Made by a program: the position numbers and the translations under genes | Source of the DNA: Fusobacterium_C necrophorum | Lineage (GTDB): Bacteria > Fusobacteriota > Fusobacteriia > Fusobacteriales > Fusobacteriaceae | Reading direction: 5' to 3' (one strand) | NCBI RefSeq assembly: GCF_900104395.1 | Contig: NZ_FMXX01000009.1 | DNA length: 64,000 nucleotides | In this document: positions 24,009 through 33,510 of the stretch, in pieces | How positions within the stretch are numbered: position 1 is the first letter of the stretch | Layout of the letters: the number at the start of each line of letters is the position of its first letter | The notes under the pieces: generated by a model | The model's input: the letters and a program-made list of their open reading frames with translations, nothing else | What the model was told of the DNA's origin: nothing | Database searches by the model: none

Positions 24009-24090
24009 CCATCTGACAGGAGTTAGCACCACACTTTTCCAGTAGGTTGCTGAGATATCTTAGGGCCTGTCCCTCAATCTCTCTTGATGG
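24009..24090 (-). ncRNA. SAM-I (S-box) riboswitch
   Basis: On the minus strand the P1 helix CCATC (24090-24086) pairs with GATGG (24013-24009). In between are the S-box hallmarks AAGAGAG, GAGGGAC, GGCCC, CAGCAACC, GGTGCTAA and CTCCTGTC, in the canonical order. SAM binding would favour the terminator at 23960-23995 and shut off metK. Confidence 0.95.
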
Positions 24091-24104
24091 TATTTAACAA
24101 AAAC

Positions 24105-24133
24105 ATTATAATACACTTTTATAAATTTGTCAA
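24105..24133 (-). promoter_or_regulatory. Promoter of the SAM riboswitch and metK
   Basis: On the minus strand TTGACA (24133-24128) and TATAAT (24110-24105) are 17 bases apart, a full consensus. The -35 box overlaps the 3' end of galU. Confidence 0.85.
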
Positions 24134-25003
24134 CAAGCAAGACAGGTACTCTCGTAATTCCTGTTGAATTTCTTCATGACGCAATCCGTATTCGATATTT
24201 GCTTTGAGAAGTCCAAATTTATCTCCAATATCATAACGTTTTCCGGAAAAAGAATAGGCTAATACTTTTTCTCCCGCCTGTATCATAGATAAAATAGAGT
24301 CTGTTAATTGAATTTCTCCATTTTTTCCGGGTTTTGCTTTTTCCAGATATTGGAAAATTTTACCGGATAGGCAGTAACGTCCCAAACTTGCTAAGGTAGA
24401 AGGAGCTTCTTCCAAAGTAGGTTTTTCAATGAAATTTTTGATTTCACAGCTTGTACTGTCATAATACTCTCCGGCTTTCACAATTCCATATTTGGAAACA
24501 TCTTCTTTCGCAACAGCTTGACAACCGACAACACTGCTTCCATACTTTTCATAGCAATCAATTAATTGCTTTGAAACAGGATATTGCGGATTATAAATAA
24601 TATCGTCTCCTAAGGCAATGATGAAAGGTTCTTCTTCCTGAATAAAAGGTTTTGCTTTTAAAATGGCATGCCCCAAGCCCTTTGGAAAATTTTGACGCAC
24701 ATAGAAAATATTAGCCATATCGGAAATGTGGCTTATCTTTTCCAATAAATCCGTCTTTCCATCTTTTTTTAAAGTATTTTCCAATTCATAAGAAAAATCG
24801 AAATGATCTTCGATGGAATTTTTATTTCTTCCCGTTACAATAATAATATCTTGAATTCCAGAGGCAACCAACTCTTCTACAATATATTGAAGAGAAGGTT
24901 TATCTACTATGGTTAACATTTCTTTTGGCTGAGCTTTGGTAGCAGGAAGAACCCGAGTTCCCAATCCTGCCGCCGGGATAACAGCCTTCGTAATTTTTTT
25001 CAT
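24119..25003 (-). CDS. galU: UTP-glucose-1-phosphate uridylyltransferase
   Basis: This 294-residue nucleotidyltransferase makes UDP-glucose for envelope polysaccharides. The substrate-binding N-terminus AVIPAAGLGTRVLPATKAQPKEML is complete, and GLGHAILKAKPFI and FIEKP are present. The C-terminal helix is normal. It follows metG by 28 bases on the same strand, so the two are probably in one operon. Confidence 0.95.
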   Translation of the reverse strand: MKKITKAVIPAAGLGTRVLPATKAQPKEMLTIVDKPSLQYIVEELVASGIQDIIIVTGRNKNSIEDHFDFSYELENTLKKDGKTDLLEKISHISDMANIFYVRQNFPKGLGHAILKAKPFIQEEEPFIIALGDDIIYNPQYPVSKQLIDCYEKYGSSVVGCQAVAKEDVSKYGIVKAGEYYDSTSCEIKNFIEKPTLEEAPSTLASLGRYCLSGKIFQYLEKAKPGKNGEIQLTDSILSMIQAGEKVLAYSFSGKRYDIGDKFGLLKANIEYGLRHEEIQQELREYLSCLLTNL

Positions 25004-25031
25004 ACTATCCTCCTAGAGTTTGGAATGTTTC

Positions 25032-26972
25032 TTATTCTACTTCCGTTCCGGTAGCTGTATTTTTGGGAACTTGAATTACTTGGCAAATTCCTTGCTCATC
25101 TTCTGTTGTCAACAACATACCTTGTGAAATTTCTCCTCTCATTTTTCGAGGTTTTAAATTGGTTACCGCTAAAATTTTAGCCCCTTTCAGTTCTTGAGCA
25201 TTTGGATAATATTCTGCAATGGCAGATAAAATTTGTCGTACATGATCTCCTACAGATACTTTGAATTTCAATAATTTGTCGGCACCTTTTACTTTAGAAA
25301 CTTCTAAAATTTCCACCACTTGAATTTTTGTTTTCTTAAAACAGTCTATGTCAATCGGATTTTCTATGATCAAATCCGGATTTACTTGCATAGGATCCAC
25401 CTTACTTTTCTCCTCTTCTACCAATTCAATTCTTGGGAAGATAGGGGTTGCCTTCCCTAAGGCGTGACCTATCGGGAAAATACTTTCAAATATTGAAACA
25501 TCACGGCGAAGAGGCTGTAATTGAGCTTTTTCTATGTCCTCGCTAATTCCAAGCTGATTCCAAATTTCTTGAGCCGCTTCCGGAATGAATGGAGAAACCA
25601 GAGTTGCAATTTTATATAAGCTTTCTACTAAGGTATTCATAACGGTTGCCAGTCTTTTTTGTTGTGTTTCCTCTTTTGCCAAGGCCCATGGCATGGTTTC
25701 ATCAATGTATTTATTCATACGGGAAATAAATTTCCAAATCACTTCTAAGGCTTTGGAATATTCATAGTAGTACATATGTGTTTCCACTTGGCTTAGAGTA
25801 TCTTCCCATAGTTTGTAAACTCCTGCTTCCGTTTCTTGGATTTCTTCGGAAGAGACAATCTTTCCTTGGAAATATTTATGATACATCCCTAGAGTTCGAT
25901 TTAATAAATTTCCTAAATCGTTTGCCAAATCGGAATTGATTCTTCCAATAATTCCTTTGGTGGAGTAATCTCCATCGCTTCCAAAATTTGCTTCTCGTAG
26001 CAGATAATATCGGAAAGCATCCACCCCGTATTTTTTAATTTCATCGTAAGGATTGACCACATTTCCTTTGGATTTTGACATTTTTTCTCCTTCCGAAGTC
26101 CACCAACCGTGAACAACGATGGAGTCCGGTAATTTGATTCCCGCCGAAAGTAACATACACGGCCAAATGATAGCATGAAAGCGAATAATATCTTTTCCAA
26201 TTAGATGGCATACTCTGGCATGGTTCCAGTAGGTTTCAAATTTCTCGGAATTATTTTCATAACCGACCGCTGTCAGATAGTTGGTCAAAGCATCAAACCA
26301 AACATAAGTGATATGTCCCGGAGCAAATTCAATCGGAATTCCCCAAGAAAAGGTATTTCGAGAAATGGATAAGTCCTGTAATCCCTGTTTGATAAAAGAA
26401 ATCACTTCATTTCTTCGAGATTGAGGAAGAATAAAATCAGGATGCTCTTCAATATGTTGTAACAGAGCCTCTTGATATTTTGACATTTTAAAAAAGTAAG
26501 ATTCTTCTTTTACGGTAGATAATTTTTTCCCGCAGTCGGGGCAATGTCCCGGCTCTACGATTTGATTTTCCGGAAAGAAAGTTTCACAGGAAATACAATA
26601 CTGTCCTTCGTATTCTCCCTTGTAAATATCTCCTTTGTCATGGACCACTTTCAAAATCTTTTTCACAGCTTCTTGGTGTCTTGGTTCCGTTGTTCGAATA
26701 AAATCAGAATATTTGATATTTAAAGCCTTCCACATTTCGGTAAAAGCAGGAGCCATTTTGTCGGTCCATGCTTGCGGAGTGAACCCTTTTTCATGAGCTG
26801 TTTGTTCTACCTTTTGCCCATGTTCATCCGTCCCTGTTAAAAAATATACTGTTTTTCCTGCTAATTTTTGATATCTTGCCATGACATCGGCGGCAATGGT
26901 TGTATAAGCAGTTCCCACATGGGGATCTCCATTTACATAATAAATAGGTGTTGTTACATAAAAATTATTCAT
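25032..26972 (-). CDS. metG: Methionyl-tRNA synthetase
   Basis: This class I synthetase of 646 residues has the HIGH-equivalent HVGTAYTT at about 18, a zinc knuckle with CISC and CPDC (about 127-147), the KMSKS loop EKMSKSKGN (about 298) and an anticodon-binding helical domain. A C-terminal tRNA-binding (Trbp111-like) domain spans about 545-646 (VEILEVSKVKGADKLLKF, ILAVTNLKPRKMRGEISQGML). The start overlaps the preceding acyltransferase gene by 8 bases. Confidence 0.97.
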   Translation of the reverse strand: MNNFYVTTPIYYVNGDPHVGTAYTTIAADVMARYQKLAGKTVYFLTGTDEHGQKVEQTAHEKGFTPQAWTDKMAPAFTEMWKALNIKYSDFIRTTEPRHQEAVKKILKVVHDKGDIYKGEYEGQYCISCETFFPENQIVEPGHCPDCGKKLSTVKEESYFFKMSKYQEALLQHIEEHPDFILPQSRRNEVISFIKQGLQDLSISRNTFSWGIPIEFAPGHITYVWFDALTNYLTAVGYENNSEKFETYWNHARVCHLIGKDIIRFHAIIWPCMLLSAGIKLPDSIVVHGWWTSEGEKMSKSKGNVVNPYDEIKKYGVDAFRYYLLREANFGSDGDYSTKGIIGRINSDLANDLGNLLNRTLGMYHKYFQGKIVSSEEIQETEAGVYKLWEDTLSQVETHMYYYEYSKALEVIWKFISRMNKYIDETMPWALAKEETQQKRLATVMNTLVESLYKIATLVSPFIPEAAQEIWNQLGISEDIEKAQLQPLRRDVSIFESIFPIGHALGKATPIFPRIELVEEEKSKVDPMQVNPDLIIENPIDIDCFKKTKIQVVEILEVSKVKGADKLLKFKVSVGDHVRQILSAIAEYYPNAQELKGAKILAVTNLKPRKMRGEISQGMLLTTEDEQGICQVIQVPKNTATGTEVE

Positions 26973-27633
26973 AGTTTCCCTCCCGGACTAAGCGTTCCGC
27001 TTTTTCATTTAAGTTGTTAATTTCTTCTTCTAAAAAGAGAGCCATTTCTTCCAAATTTGTATCTTTCTTTAAGGAAATGGGATCCCCCAAGACATAAAGA
27101 ATTTTGGAGAAAGGTTTTGGGACTTGAAAGTGATCCCAAGTTTTTGAAAAAATCCATTTTTTTGTAAAAGCTCCTCCCATAGGGACAATCGGAACTCCAC
27201 TTTTTTGTGCCAAGTAAAGCAAACCAAGTTTCACTTTGTAAGGAGGACCTTTGGGACCGTCGACCGGTGTCCCCATACTGTATCCTTTTTTTAAAAATTT
27301 AAGCAGAGACAGCAGAGAAGAAACGGATTGTTTGTCAGAAGAACCTCTCACCATATCAAATCCCATTTTTTCCAAAGGGACAGCAATCAATTCTCCATCT
27401 TTCGAGGGACTTGCCAGACCGACTTTTTTCGGGAGATTTCTCATAGCAAGGGAAGCACTCAATAATTTTTCATGCCAAAAGCAAAAAATATAAGGATGAG
27501 TCGCTTCTCTTACCTTTTCTTCTCCCTCATTTTCAATGCGAATATAAGAAAAACTGTAATTCAAAAAATGAATAAAATAGTAAAGGCAAAGTCCGTAAAA
27601 TCTATATTTTTTTGAGTTATCCATTTTTTCCAT
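26965..27633 (-). CDS. DUF374 lysophospholipid acyltransferase-family protein
   Basis: The 222-residue protein has the DUF374 pattern related to phospholipid and lipid A acyltransferases: FCFWHEKLLSA, LASPSKDGELIA, RGSSDK and the acyl-acceptor segment TPVDGPKGPP. A hydrophobic N-terminal segment (about 13-32) suggests membrane attachment. The start ATG follows GGAGTGATTTT. It is translationally coupled to metG through an 8-base overlap. The exact acceptor lipid is not known. Confidence 0.8.
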   Translation of the reverse strand: MEKMDNSKKYRFYGLCLYYFIHFLNYSFSYIRIENEGEEKVREATHPYIFCFWHEKLLSASLAMRNLPKKVGLASPSKDGELIAVPLEKMGFDMVRGSSDKQSVSSLLSLLKFLKKGYSMGTPVDGPKGPPYKVKLGLLYLAQKSGVPIVPMGGAFTKKWIFSKTWDHFQVPKPFSKILYVLGDPISLKKDTNLEEMALFLEEEINNLNEKAERLVREGNYE

Positions 27634-27658
27634 AAAATCACTCCAACATTTAGAAAAT

Positions 27659-27702
27659 AAGAGCTGTCTTTCTCCTATAATTAGTAGTAAGACAAGCTCT
27701 TC
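27659..27702 (-). terminator. Hairpin between ybaB and the acyltransferase gene
   Basis: AAGAGCT-GTCTT and AAGAC-AAGCTCTT form a long inverted repeat around AT-rich sequence. The T run on the minus strand is weak (TATTTTC), so it may be a leaky terminator or a processing stem. Confidence 0.5.
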
Positions 27703-27727
27703 ATCATGATTGTACTATTGATTCTTA

Positions 27728-28087
27728 TTAGAATAGACCGGGAATGTTGATTCCACCGGTTACTTTATTCATTTCGCTTTCTGCTAATTCCTCTGCTTGT
27801 CGCATTGCTTCATTGATTCCTGACAAAATTAAATCTTCCAGCATTTCCTTGTCAGAAGCTGCTTCTTTTAGAATTTCATCGCTCAATTTTATTTCCAATA
27901 CTTCTTTTTGTCCATTTACTTTTACATTCACAGCTCCCCCACCAACAGACACTGTCAAGTCTTTTCCCTTTAATTCTTCTTGTACTTGTAGCATTTGTTG
28001 TTGCATTGCCTGTGCTTGTTTTAAAATATCCATTTGATTCCCGGCTGCAGCTTGAGCAGGTCGATTTCCTTTTAATTTTCGTACCAT
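27728..28087 (-). CDS. YbaB/EbfC family nucleoid-associated protein
   Basis: This small, helical, DNA-binding dimer of 119 residues has a Gln/Met-rich N-terminal helix (ILKQAQAMQQQMLQVQEEL), the central segment VSVGGGAVNVKVNGQKEVLEIKL and a C-terminal helix rich in Glu and Met. Family members coat DNA and are often linked to recombination genes; here the neighbours are unrelated. The start follows GGAGGAAAAC. Confidence 0.92.
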   Translation of the reverse strand: MVRKLKGNRPAQAAAGNQMDILKQAQAMQQQMLQVQEELKGKDLTVSVGGGAVNVKVNGQKEVLEIKLSDEILKEAASDKEMLEDLILSGINEAMRQAEELAESEMNKVTGGINIPGLF

Positions 28088-28154
28088 GTTTTCCTCCTAA
28101 AATTATACTGAATACAAACTATTATAGCATGAATTTGAAGATTTTTTCAAGACC

Positions 28155-29849
28155 TTATTCCATTTCATATGGAAAATACATAATAGGCTTATTCCACAAC
28201 CTGTCTTTTGGAATTTTGTTTTGCAGCGTCATGGGTAAAAATGTTAAAAATTTCCTATATTTTCCAAGATATTGTCCGAAAACATCATTTTTGGAAACTT
28301 GTAAGATAGGTAGAGCTCCCAGGTTTTTATCCTGTTCCAGTGCATAAATCGTAGCTTCCAATCCTCCCAATTCATCAATCAATTTATGTTCTTTTGCTTC
28401 CGCTCCCAACCAGACTCTTCCTTGTGCTAAGTGCTGATCTAAGAAACTTGTTTCTATCTTTCGATTTGAGGAAACAACTTCTAAGAAGTCTTTGTATACT
28501 CCTAAGTTTCCTTGGCGAATACGATTATAATTTTCTTCAGAAAGAGGCTTCAGATAGGAGTATAAGTCGGCATATTTTCCTTTGGAAATGCTTTCCACGG
28601 AAACCTCCGCTTTTTCTCTTAGATGACTAAAATTAGGAATCATACTGACGACCCCAATAGAACCGGTAATGGAAAGAGGAGAAGCAAAAATTTTCTCTCC
28701 CGCCACCGCCACATAGTAACCTCCTGAAGCGGCAGTTCCCGAAATGGAAACATAAACAGGAACCTTCTCTCTTAATTTTTTCACGGCATGATACATCATA
28801 TCCGCCACAAGAGCAGAACCTCCCGGAGAATTAATTCGTAGGATAACTCCTTTTACATTGTTGTCACGTTGAATGGCTTCTACTTCATCAAGAAATAAAG
28901 TTTCATCTTCAATCGTTCCCTCCAAAGTTAAGAGAGCCAGATACTGTTTTGGACGATTTTTGATTTTGACCAAAGAAAAATATTCTTGAATGGAAATGAT
29001 ATTTTCCTCTCCGATTTTTTCTAAAATACGTTGAGGATATTCTCCTTTGCTTACCAGTCCTTTTTCAAATAAGGTATGAAAAGAACTTCCCATCAATTCT
29101 CCATTTTCTATCCAGTTTTCCAAATCATTTTTGTTTATTTTTCGATTTTCTGCCATCAGATGTAGAGAATACTGGTAGGTATGCTCCAAAAGGCGTTTCA
29201 TATTTTCTCGAAATTCAGGAGACATATGGCTGTGAGAATAATTTTCCATATAAGATTTATAATCTCCAATCGGAATGACATTCATTGTAATTCCAAAACG
29301 ATCCAATAAACTTTTCCAATATAGCTCTTCATAATGATAGGGGCTAATGTTGGAAGAGGCAGCGTGAATCGGAGGCATCACAATTTCTTTGGCATAACTT
29401 GCCAAAAAATAGTTTGCCCTATTTGCCTCTTGTAATGTTACAATGAGGTCCTTTCCCTCTTCTTGAAGTTTTTGTAATTTTGTTCCGATTTCTTCCACTT
29501 GTGCTTTATTCCAAGAAAGAAAATCTGCATTTAGTAAAACACCTTTGATTCTCGGATCCTGTCGAATGCTGTCCAGAGCATACAGAACTTCAAAAAAGGT
29601 CATATGTTTTTCTTTCAGACTCAAAGGATCAGGAATCGGAATATGTTCCGAGAGAGGACTGGAAGCCCTTAACAAAACATAACTTCCTTGTTTGATTTCA
29701 CTTGTATTCTCTTTGGAAATATAGGAAATCAAACTCCCTATCACAAGAGCAAGTAAAGCTAAGGATAGAAGCAATTTAATAAAGAAAGAAGAAATTTCTT
29801 TTAGAACAAATAGAACAATTTTTTTTAAAAAATGTATGATATGTTTCAT
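28155..29849 (-). CDS. sppA: Signal peptide peptidase SppA, 67-kDa type
   Basis: This 564-residue membrane-anchored serine protease degrades released signal peptides. One N-terminal transmembrane helix (about 22-43) is followed by two tandem ClpP-like domains. The catalytic Lys lies in the first domain (IGDYKSYME, about 198) and the nucleophile Ser in the second (SGTAASGGYYVA, about 371), as in the E. coli-type enzyme. RINSPGGSAL and ITGSIGVV are typical of the fold. It is followed by ybaB on the same strand. Confidence 0.94.
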   Translation of the reverse strand: MKHIIHFLKKIVLFVLKEISSFFIKLLLSLALLALVIGSLISYISKENTSEIKQGSYVLLRASSPLSEHIPIPDPLSLKEKHMTFFEVLYALDSIRQDPRIKGVLLNADFLSWNKAQVEEIGTKLQKLQEEGKDLIVTLQEANRANYFLASYAKEIVMPPIHAASSNISPYHYEELYWKSLLDRFGITMNVIPIGDYKSYMENYSHSHMSPEFRENMKRLLEHTYQYSLHLMAENRKINKNDLENWIENGELMGSSFHTLFEKGLVSKGEYPQRILEKIGEENIISIQEYFSLVKIKNRPKQYLALLTLEGTIEDETLFLDEVEAIQRDNNVKGVILRINSPGGSALVADMMYHAVKKLREKVPVYVSISGTAASGGYYVAVAGEKIFASPLSITGSIGVVSMIPNFSHLREKAEVSVESISKGKYADLYSYLKPLSEENYNRIRQGNLGVYKDFLEVVSSNRKIETSFLDQHLAQGRVWLGAEAKEHKLIDELGGLEATIYALEQDKNLGALPILQVSKNDVFGQYLGKYRKFLTFLPMTLQNKIPKDRLWNKPIMYFPYEME

Positions 29850-29857
29850 GATAACTC

Positions 29858-31633
29858 CTAAGCTTGATAGCGTTCTAATTCTTTTTCTAATAAATCCAAC
29901 AATCGATTAAATTCTTCTGCAATTGCATCAAAACTTTCTACTTTTGATAAATCGGCTCCGGCTTTCTTTAACTGTTCCATCGGATAATCATTTCCTCCGG
30001 ATTGAAGTAAAGTCAAGTATTTTGAAACGGAACTAGGATCTTTTTTCACTTGTGTATATAAATTTGCAGAAGCCGCAAAACTTGTTGCATATTGATAGAC
30101 ATAATAAGGAGAATTATAAAAATGAGGAATTCTACTCCAAATAATTTTTTGTAAGTCATCCAGAACTAAAGTATCCCCAAAGTATTGTTGGAACAATGTT
30201 TCCATAATTCCGGAAAGAATATCCGGAGTTACCGCTTCTCCTCGTTCTACTAACTGATGAGCCTGATATTCATAATTGGCAAACAAAGTTTGAATGTAGT
30301 AAGTTCCCATAATATTTCCCAAAGCTTGTTCCAGTAAAACAATTCTCTCTTTCGGATCTTTTGTTTTTTCCAACATCGAATCCAACAACAATCTTTCATT
30401 GAAAGTAGAAGCCACTTCCGCCACAAAAATAGTGTAAGAATGAGTTGCAAAGGGTTGATGTTCCGTAGAAAGTATGCTATGCATGGTATGCCCTAATTCA
30501 TGAGCTAAGGTAAAGACATCATCTAAGGTGCCCTGATAGTTTAATAACATATAAGGGTGAACATCGTAGATGTTGATGGAATAAGCTCCGCTTCTTTTGT
30601 TTTCTTTCTCCATGACATCCAACCAACCGTCACTTAAAGCGATTTTCAATTTTTCCTGGTATTCTTTTCCTAAAGGAAGAACAGAGTCAATCACGAGTTG
30701 TTTTGCTTCTTCATAAGGAAATTCCTTATCGTATTCTAAAAGAGAAATGGAATTGTCATAGTAATGATATTCTTGTAATCCCAAAACCTTTTTACGTAAT
30801 TTTATATAGCGTTGCAAAGGGGCTGTATTTTTTAGAGCCGAGTTTAGGAGAGATAGGAAAACTTCTTTGGGAATATTTTTTCCTTCCAATGCTTTTTCCA
30901 AAGTTGAGGAATAGTTTCTGGCTCGACTGCTGGCAACTCCCCTTTGTAATAGAGCACGATAAATGGCTCCGTAGGTATTCTTATTTTTATGATATGCTTC
31001 ATAAAGAGCTTCAAAAGCTAATCTTCTATCTTCTTGGTTGCGATTGGTCGATAGAATTTTAGAATACATTCCATTGGTAACAGGTCCCTTCCAGCCATTG
31101 GATAAGGTTACCGTTTTCCACTCCATATCGGAAATGGAAAGTTCGGAGTAAATATCATCAGGGGCTCCTAAATATTGTGAGAAATAAGAAAGCAATTGTT
31201 CTTTTTCTTCACTCAGCACATGTTTTTGAAGACGATAGGTTTCTCGCAAAGGGAAGGCGTAATCTTTTAGAAAATCGTCTTCCAAAATCCATTGTTTCAT
31301 CGTATTTTCCGGAATCATAAGAGTTTCCGGAACCGTCCAAGCCGTCTTCACTCCAAAATCGGTAAAAATAGATTCCATTTCTTGTAATTTCATAGAAGCG
31401 ATTTCATCTTTGGAATTTAAATCTTTTTTCAAATAAGGATATAGATACAATTTGTCTACCAATCGAGATAAATTTTCTTCTAGTTTTGTCAGTTCCACAA
31501 AATTTTCTCGACTGTTATGAATTTTTCCCTGATAACTCGGAATGATTTCCATATCTCGTTTCATTTTTTGAAAATCTTGTTCCCAAGCTTCCCAAGAGGG
31601 ATAAATGTCGTCTAAGTTCCATGTATAATTCAT
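29858..31633 (-). CDS. pepF: Oligoendopeptidase F
   Basis: This cytoplasmic M3B zinc metallopeptidase of 591 residues cleaves short peptides. The zinc-binding HELGH lies in FTLAHELGHTMHS (about 386), with the third ligand Glu in the FVAEVASTFNE segment. Full length for the family. The spacing to sppA is 8 bases, so the two may be cotranscribed. Confidence 0.95.
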   Translation of the reverse strand: MNYTWNLDDIYPSWEAWEQDFQKMKRDMEIIPSYQGKIHNSRENFVELTKLEENLSRLVDKLYLYPYLKKDLNSKDEIASMKLQEMESIFTDFGVKTAWTVPETLMIPENTMKQWILEDDFLKDYAFPLRETYRLQKHVLSEEKEQLLSYFSQYLGAPDDIYSELSISDMEWKTVTLSNGWKGPVTNGMYSKILSTNRNQEDRRLAFEALYEAYHKNKNTYGAIYRALLQRGVASSRARNYSSTLEKALEGKNIPKEVFLSLLNSALKNTAPLQRYIKLRKKVLGLQEYHYYDNSISLLEYDKEFPYEEAKQLVIDSVLPLGKEYQEKLKIALSDGWLDVMEKENKRSGAYSINIYDVHPYMLLNYQGTLDDVFTLAHELGHTMHSILSTEHQPFATHSYTIFVAEVASTFNERLLLDSMLEKTKDPKERIVLLEQALGNIMGTYYIQTLFANYEYQAHQLVERGEAVTPDILSGIMETLFQQYFGDTLVLDDLQKIIWSRIPHFYNSPYYVYQYATSFAASANLYTQVKKDPSSVSKYLTLLQSGGNDYPMEQLKKAGADLSKVESFDAIAEEFNRLLDLLEKELERYQA

Positions 31634-31647
31634 ATAAAATGTCCTTT

Positions 31648-32937
31648 CTATCTTTTTTCTTTCATTTCTTGTTCTTTCATTTTTTTCAGTTGCTTTTTAG
31701 AATAAGGTTGATCTTCCGGTAGAATTTTATTTAAAATAACTCCAATCAAAGCGGCAATCGCCAAACCGGAAATAGAAATAGTTCCCCAAATGGCAATCTC
31801 ATTGATAGCAATTCCGAACACTAAAATCAAAGAGGCAATGATTAAGTTTCTGGAATTTGAAAAATCCAATTGAGCATCTACAATGGTTCTTGCACCGACT
31901 GCTGAAATCATTCCAAACAGAATAATAGAAACTCCTCCCATAACCGGAGTAGGAATTGTTTGTAACATAACTCCGAATTTTCCTAAAAACCCAAGTACGA
32001 TAGCATAACAAGCTGCAATTCTAAGAACGGAAGGGTCATAAACTTTCGTAACCGCCAGTACCCCTGTATTTTCTCCATAGGTTGTATTGGCAGGTCCCCC
32101 AATCAATCCGGCTGCAATGGTAGCCAATCCATCTCCCAACATAGTTCTGTGAATTCCTGGATTTTGGAAGAAATCCTTTCCAACCACAGCACCGTTGGTT
32201 GTAATATCTCCGATATGTTCAATGAAAACAACCAAAGCGATGGGAGCAATTGCAACAACTCCTGTAAAAGTAAATTTCGGCATAGTTATCAAAGAATGAA
32301 AGGCATCTTCAGAGAGTCCTATCCATTTTGCTTGAGAAATTAAGTGAAAATCTACCAAGTCGAAACACATCGCCACAATGTATCCGATAGCAACTGAAAT
32401 TAAGATAGGAACCAATCGGAAAAAAGATTTTTTCAAAATACTGATGCAAACCATAGAAATGACTACAATACCGGAAATAATTAAACTTCTACTATCAAAA
32501 CTTCCATTGGAATATCCCGCCATATTCATAGCCACCGGGCTAAGTCGTAATCCGATGACCATGATAATCGGACCTACTACGACAGGAGGAAAGAAAGATT
32601 TTACCTTATCCACTCCAAATTTTAAAATAATAAGAGACATGACCAGATAGACAAATCCGGCTGCAATAACTCCCCCTTTGACAACTGCAATCCCGTCATT
32701 TTTCAAGACTAACGCAATTGCACCGATAAAAGCGAAAGAAGAACCTAAAAAGACCGGAACGATTCTTTTGGTTACCGCATGGAAAATTAAAGTTCCAAGT
32801 CCGGCTGCAATCAAGGCGATGGAGGGATTTAATCCTGTTAAGAAAGGAACCAAGACTGTTGCCCCAAACATAGCCAAAACGTGTTGGGCTCCCAAGACCA
32901 ATTTTGTTTTCAAACCTAATTCATTTGTGTTTACCAT
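31648..32937 (-). CDS. uraA: Uracil/xanthine permease family transporter (probable uracil permease)
   Basis: This 429-residue nucleobase:cation symporter-2 family protein has about 12-14 transmembrane segments. The N-terminus GAQHVLAMFGATVLVPFLTGLNPSIAL is that of UraA/PyrP, and the substrate-binding Glu segment reads VVFIEHIGDITTNGAVVG. It would import uracil, complementing the biosynthetic pyr operon at 5.8-11 kb. No riboswitch or attenuator could be seen before it. Confidence 0.88.
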   Translation of the reverse strand: MVNTNELGLKTKLVLGAQHVLAMFGATVLVPFLTGLNPSIALIAAGLGTLIFHAVTKRIVPVFLGSSFAFIGAIALVLKNDGIAVVKGGVIAAGFVYLVMSLIILKFGVDKVKSFFPPVVVGPIIMVIGLRLSPVAMNMAGYSNGSFDSRSLIISGIVVISMVCISILKKSFFRLVPILISVAIGYIVAMCFDLVDFHLISQAKWIGLSEDAFHSLITMPKFTFTGVVAIAPIALVVFIEHIGDITTNGAVVGKDFFQNPGIHRTMLGDGLATIAAGLIGGPANTTYGENTGVLAVTKVYDPSVLRIAACYAIVLGFLGKFGVMLQTIPTPVMGGVSIILFGMISAVGARTIVDAQLDFSNSRNLIIASLILVFGIAINEIAIWGTISISGLAIAALIGVILNKILPEDQPYSKKQLKKMKEQEMKEKR

Positions 32938-32981
32938 TTTTCACTCCCATTTTTTGTTCTATAAAAAAAGATAGAGAAACT

Positions 32982-33365
32982 CTATCTTTTGTTTAATTTG
33001 TCGATAAATTTTTGACGGTTAATAATACAACGTAGATGAGTTCCTTCTCCTATTAAAGTTCCGTCTTCTTCAAAGGCTTGAACTTGGAAAGTAATGAAGC
33101 GACCTTCGATTTTAGTAATCGTTGCAACTGCTTTAACAGTAACTCCAATGGGAGTTGCTTTCATATGTTTGGAACCGATTTCCACTCCGACAGTGGACTC
33201 TCCCTCTTCCAAATGTTCTTCTGCTAAAGTGTATGCTGCTTTTTCCATTAAGGCAATCATCATGGGAGTTGAAAAAACTTCCAATAGACCTGAAGCTACT
33301 CTAGCTGCAGTATCTTCTGCCTGTACTACTTTTGAAACTTCACCTTTTAAACCTACTTCTAACAT
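32982..33365 (-). CDS. Thioesterase-fold protein (fluoroacetyl-CoA thioesterase-like)
   Basis: The start is set at ATG 33365, directly behind TAAGGAGGTTTTCT, giving 127 residues; the frame is open further upstream without a site. The hot-dog-fold features are STPMMIALMEKAAY, STVGVEIGSKHMKATPIG and GEGTHLRCIINRQKF, as in FlK-like thioesterases. The natural acyl-CoA substrate is unknown. Genes of this kind are common as orphans in Firmicutes and Fusobacteria. Confidence 0.85.
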   Translation of the reverse strand: MLEVGLKGEVSKVVQAEDTAARVASGLLEVFSTPMMIALMEKAAYTLAEEHLEEGESTVGVEIGSKHMKATPIGVTVKAVATITKIEGRFITFQVQAFEEDGTLIGEGTHLRCIINRQKFIDKLNKR

Positions 33366-33510
33366 AGAAAACCTCCTTATATTTTGTACTACATTTCTAC
33401 TAATTCTAATATAAAATGAAAATGATGTCAAGAGAGAAAAATAATTTTACTTTCGAAAAAATATGGTATAATGGTTTGCGGTAATATTGTTTGGAAGTGG
33501 GGAAAATGCT

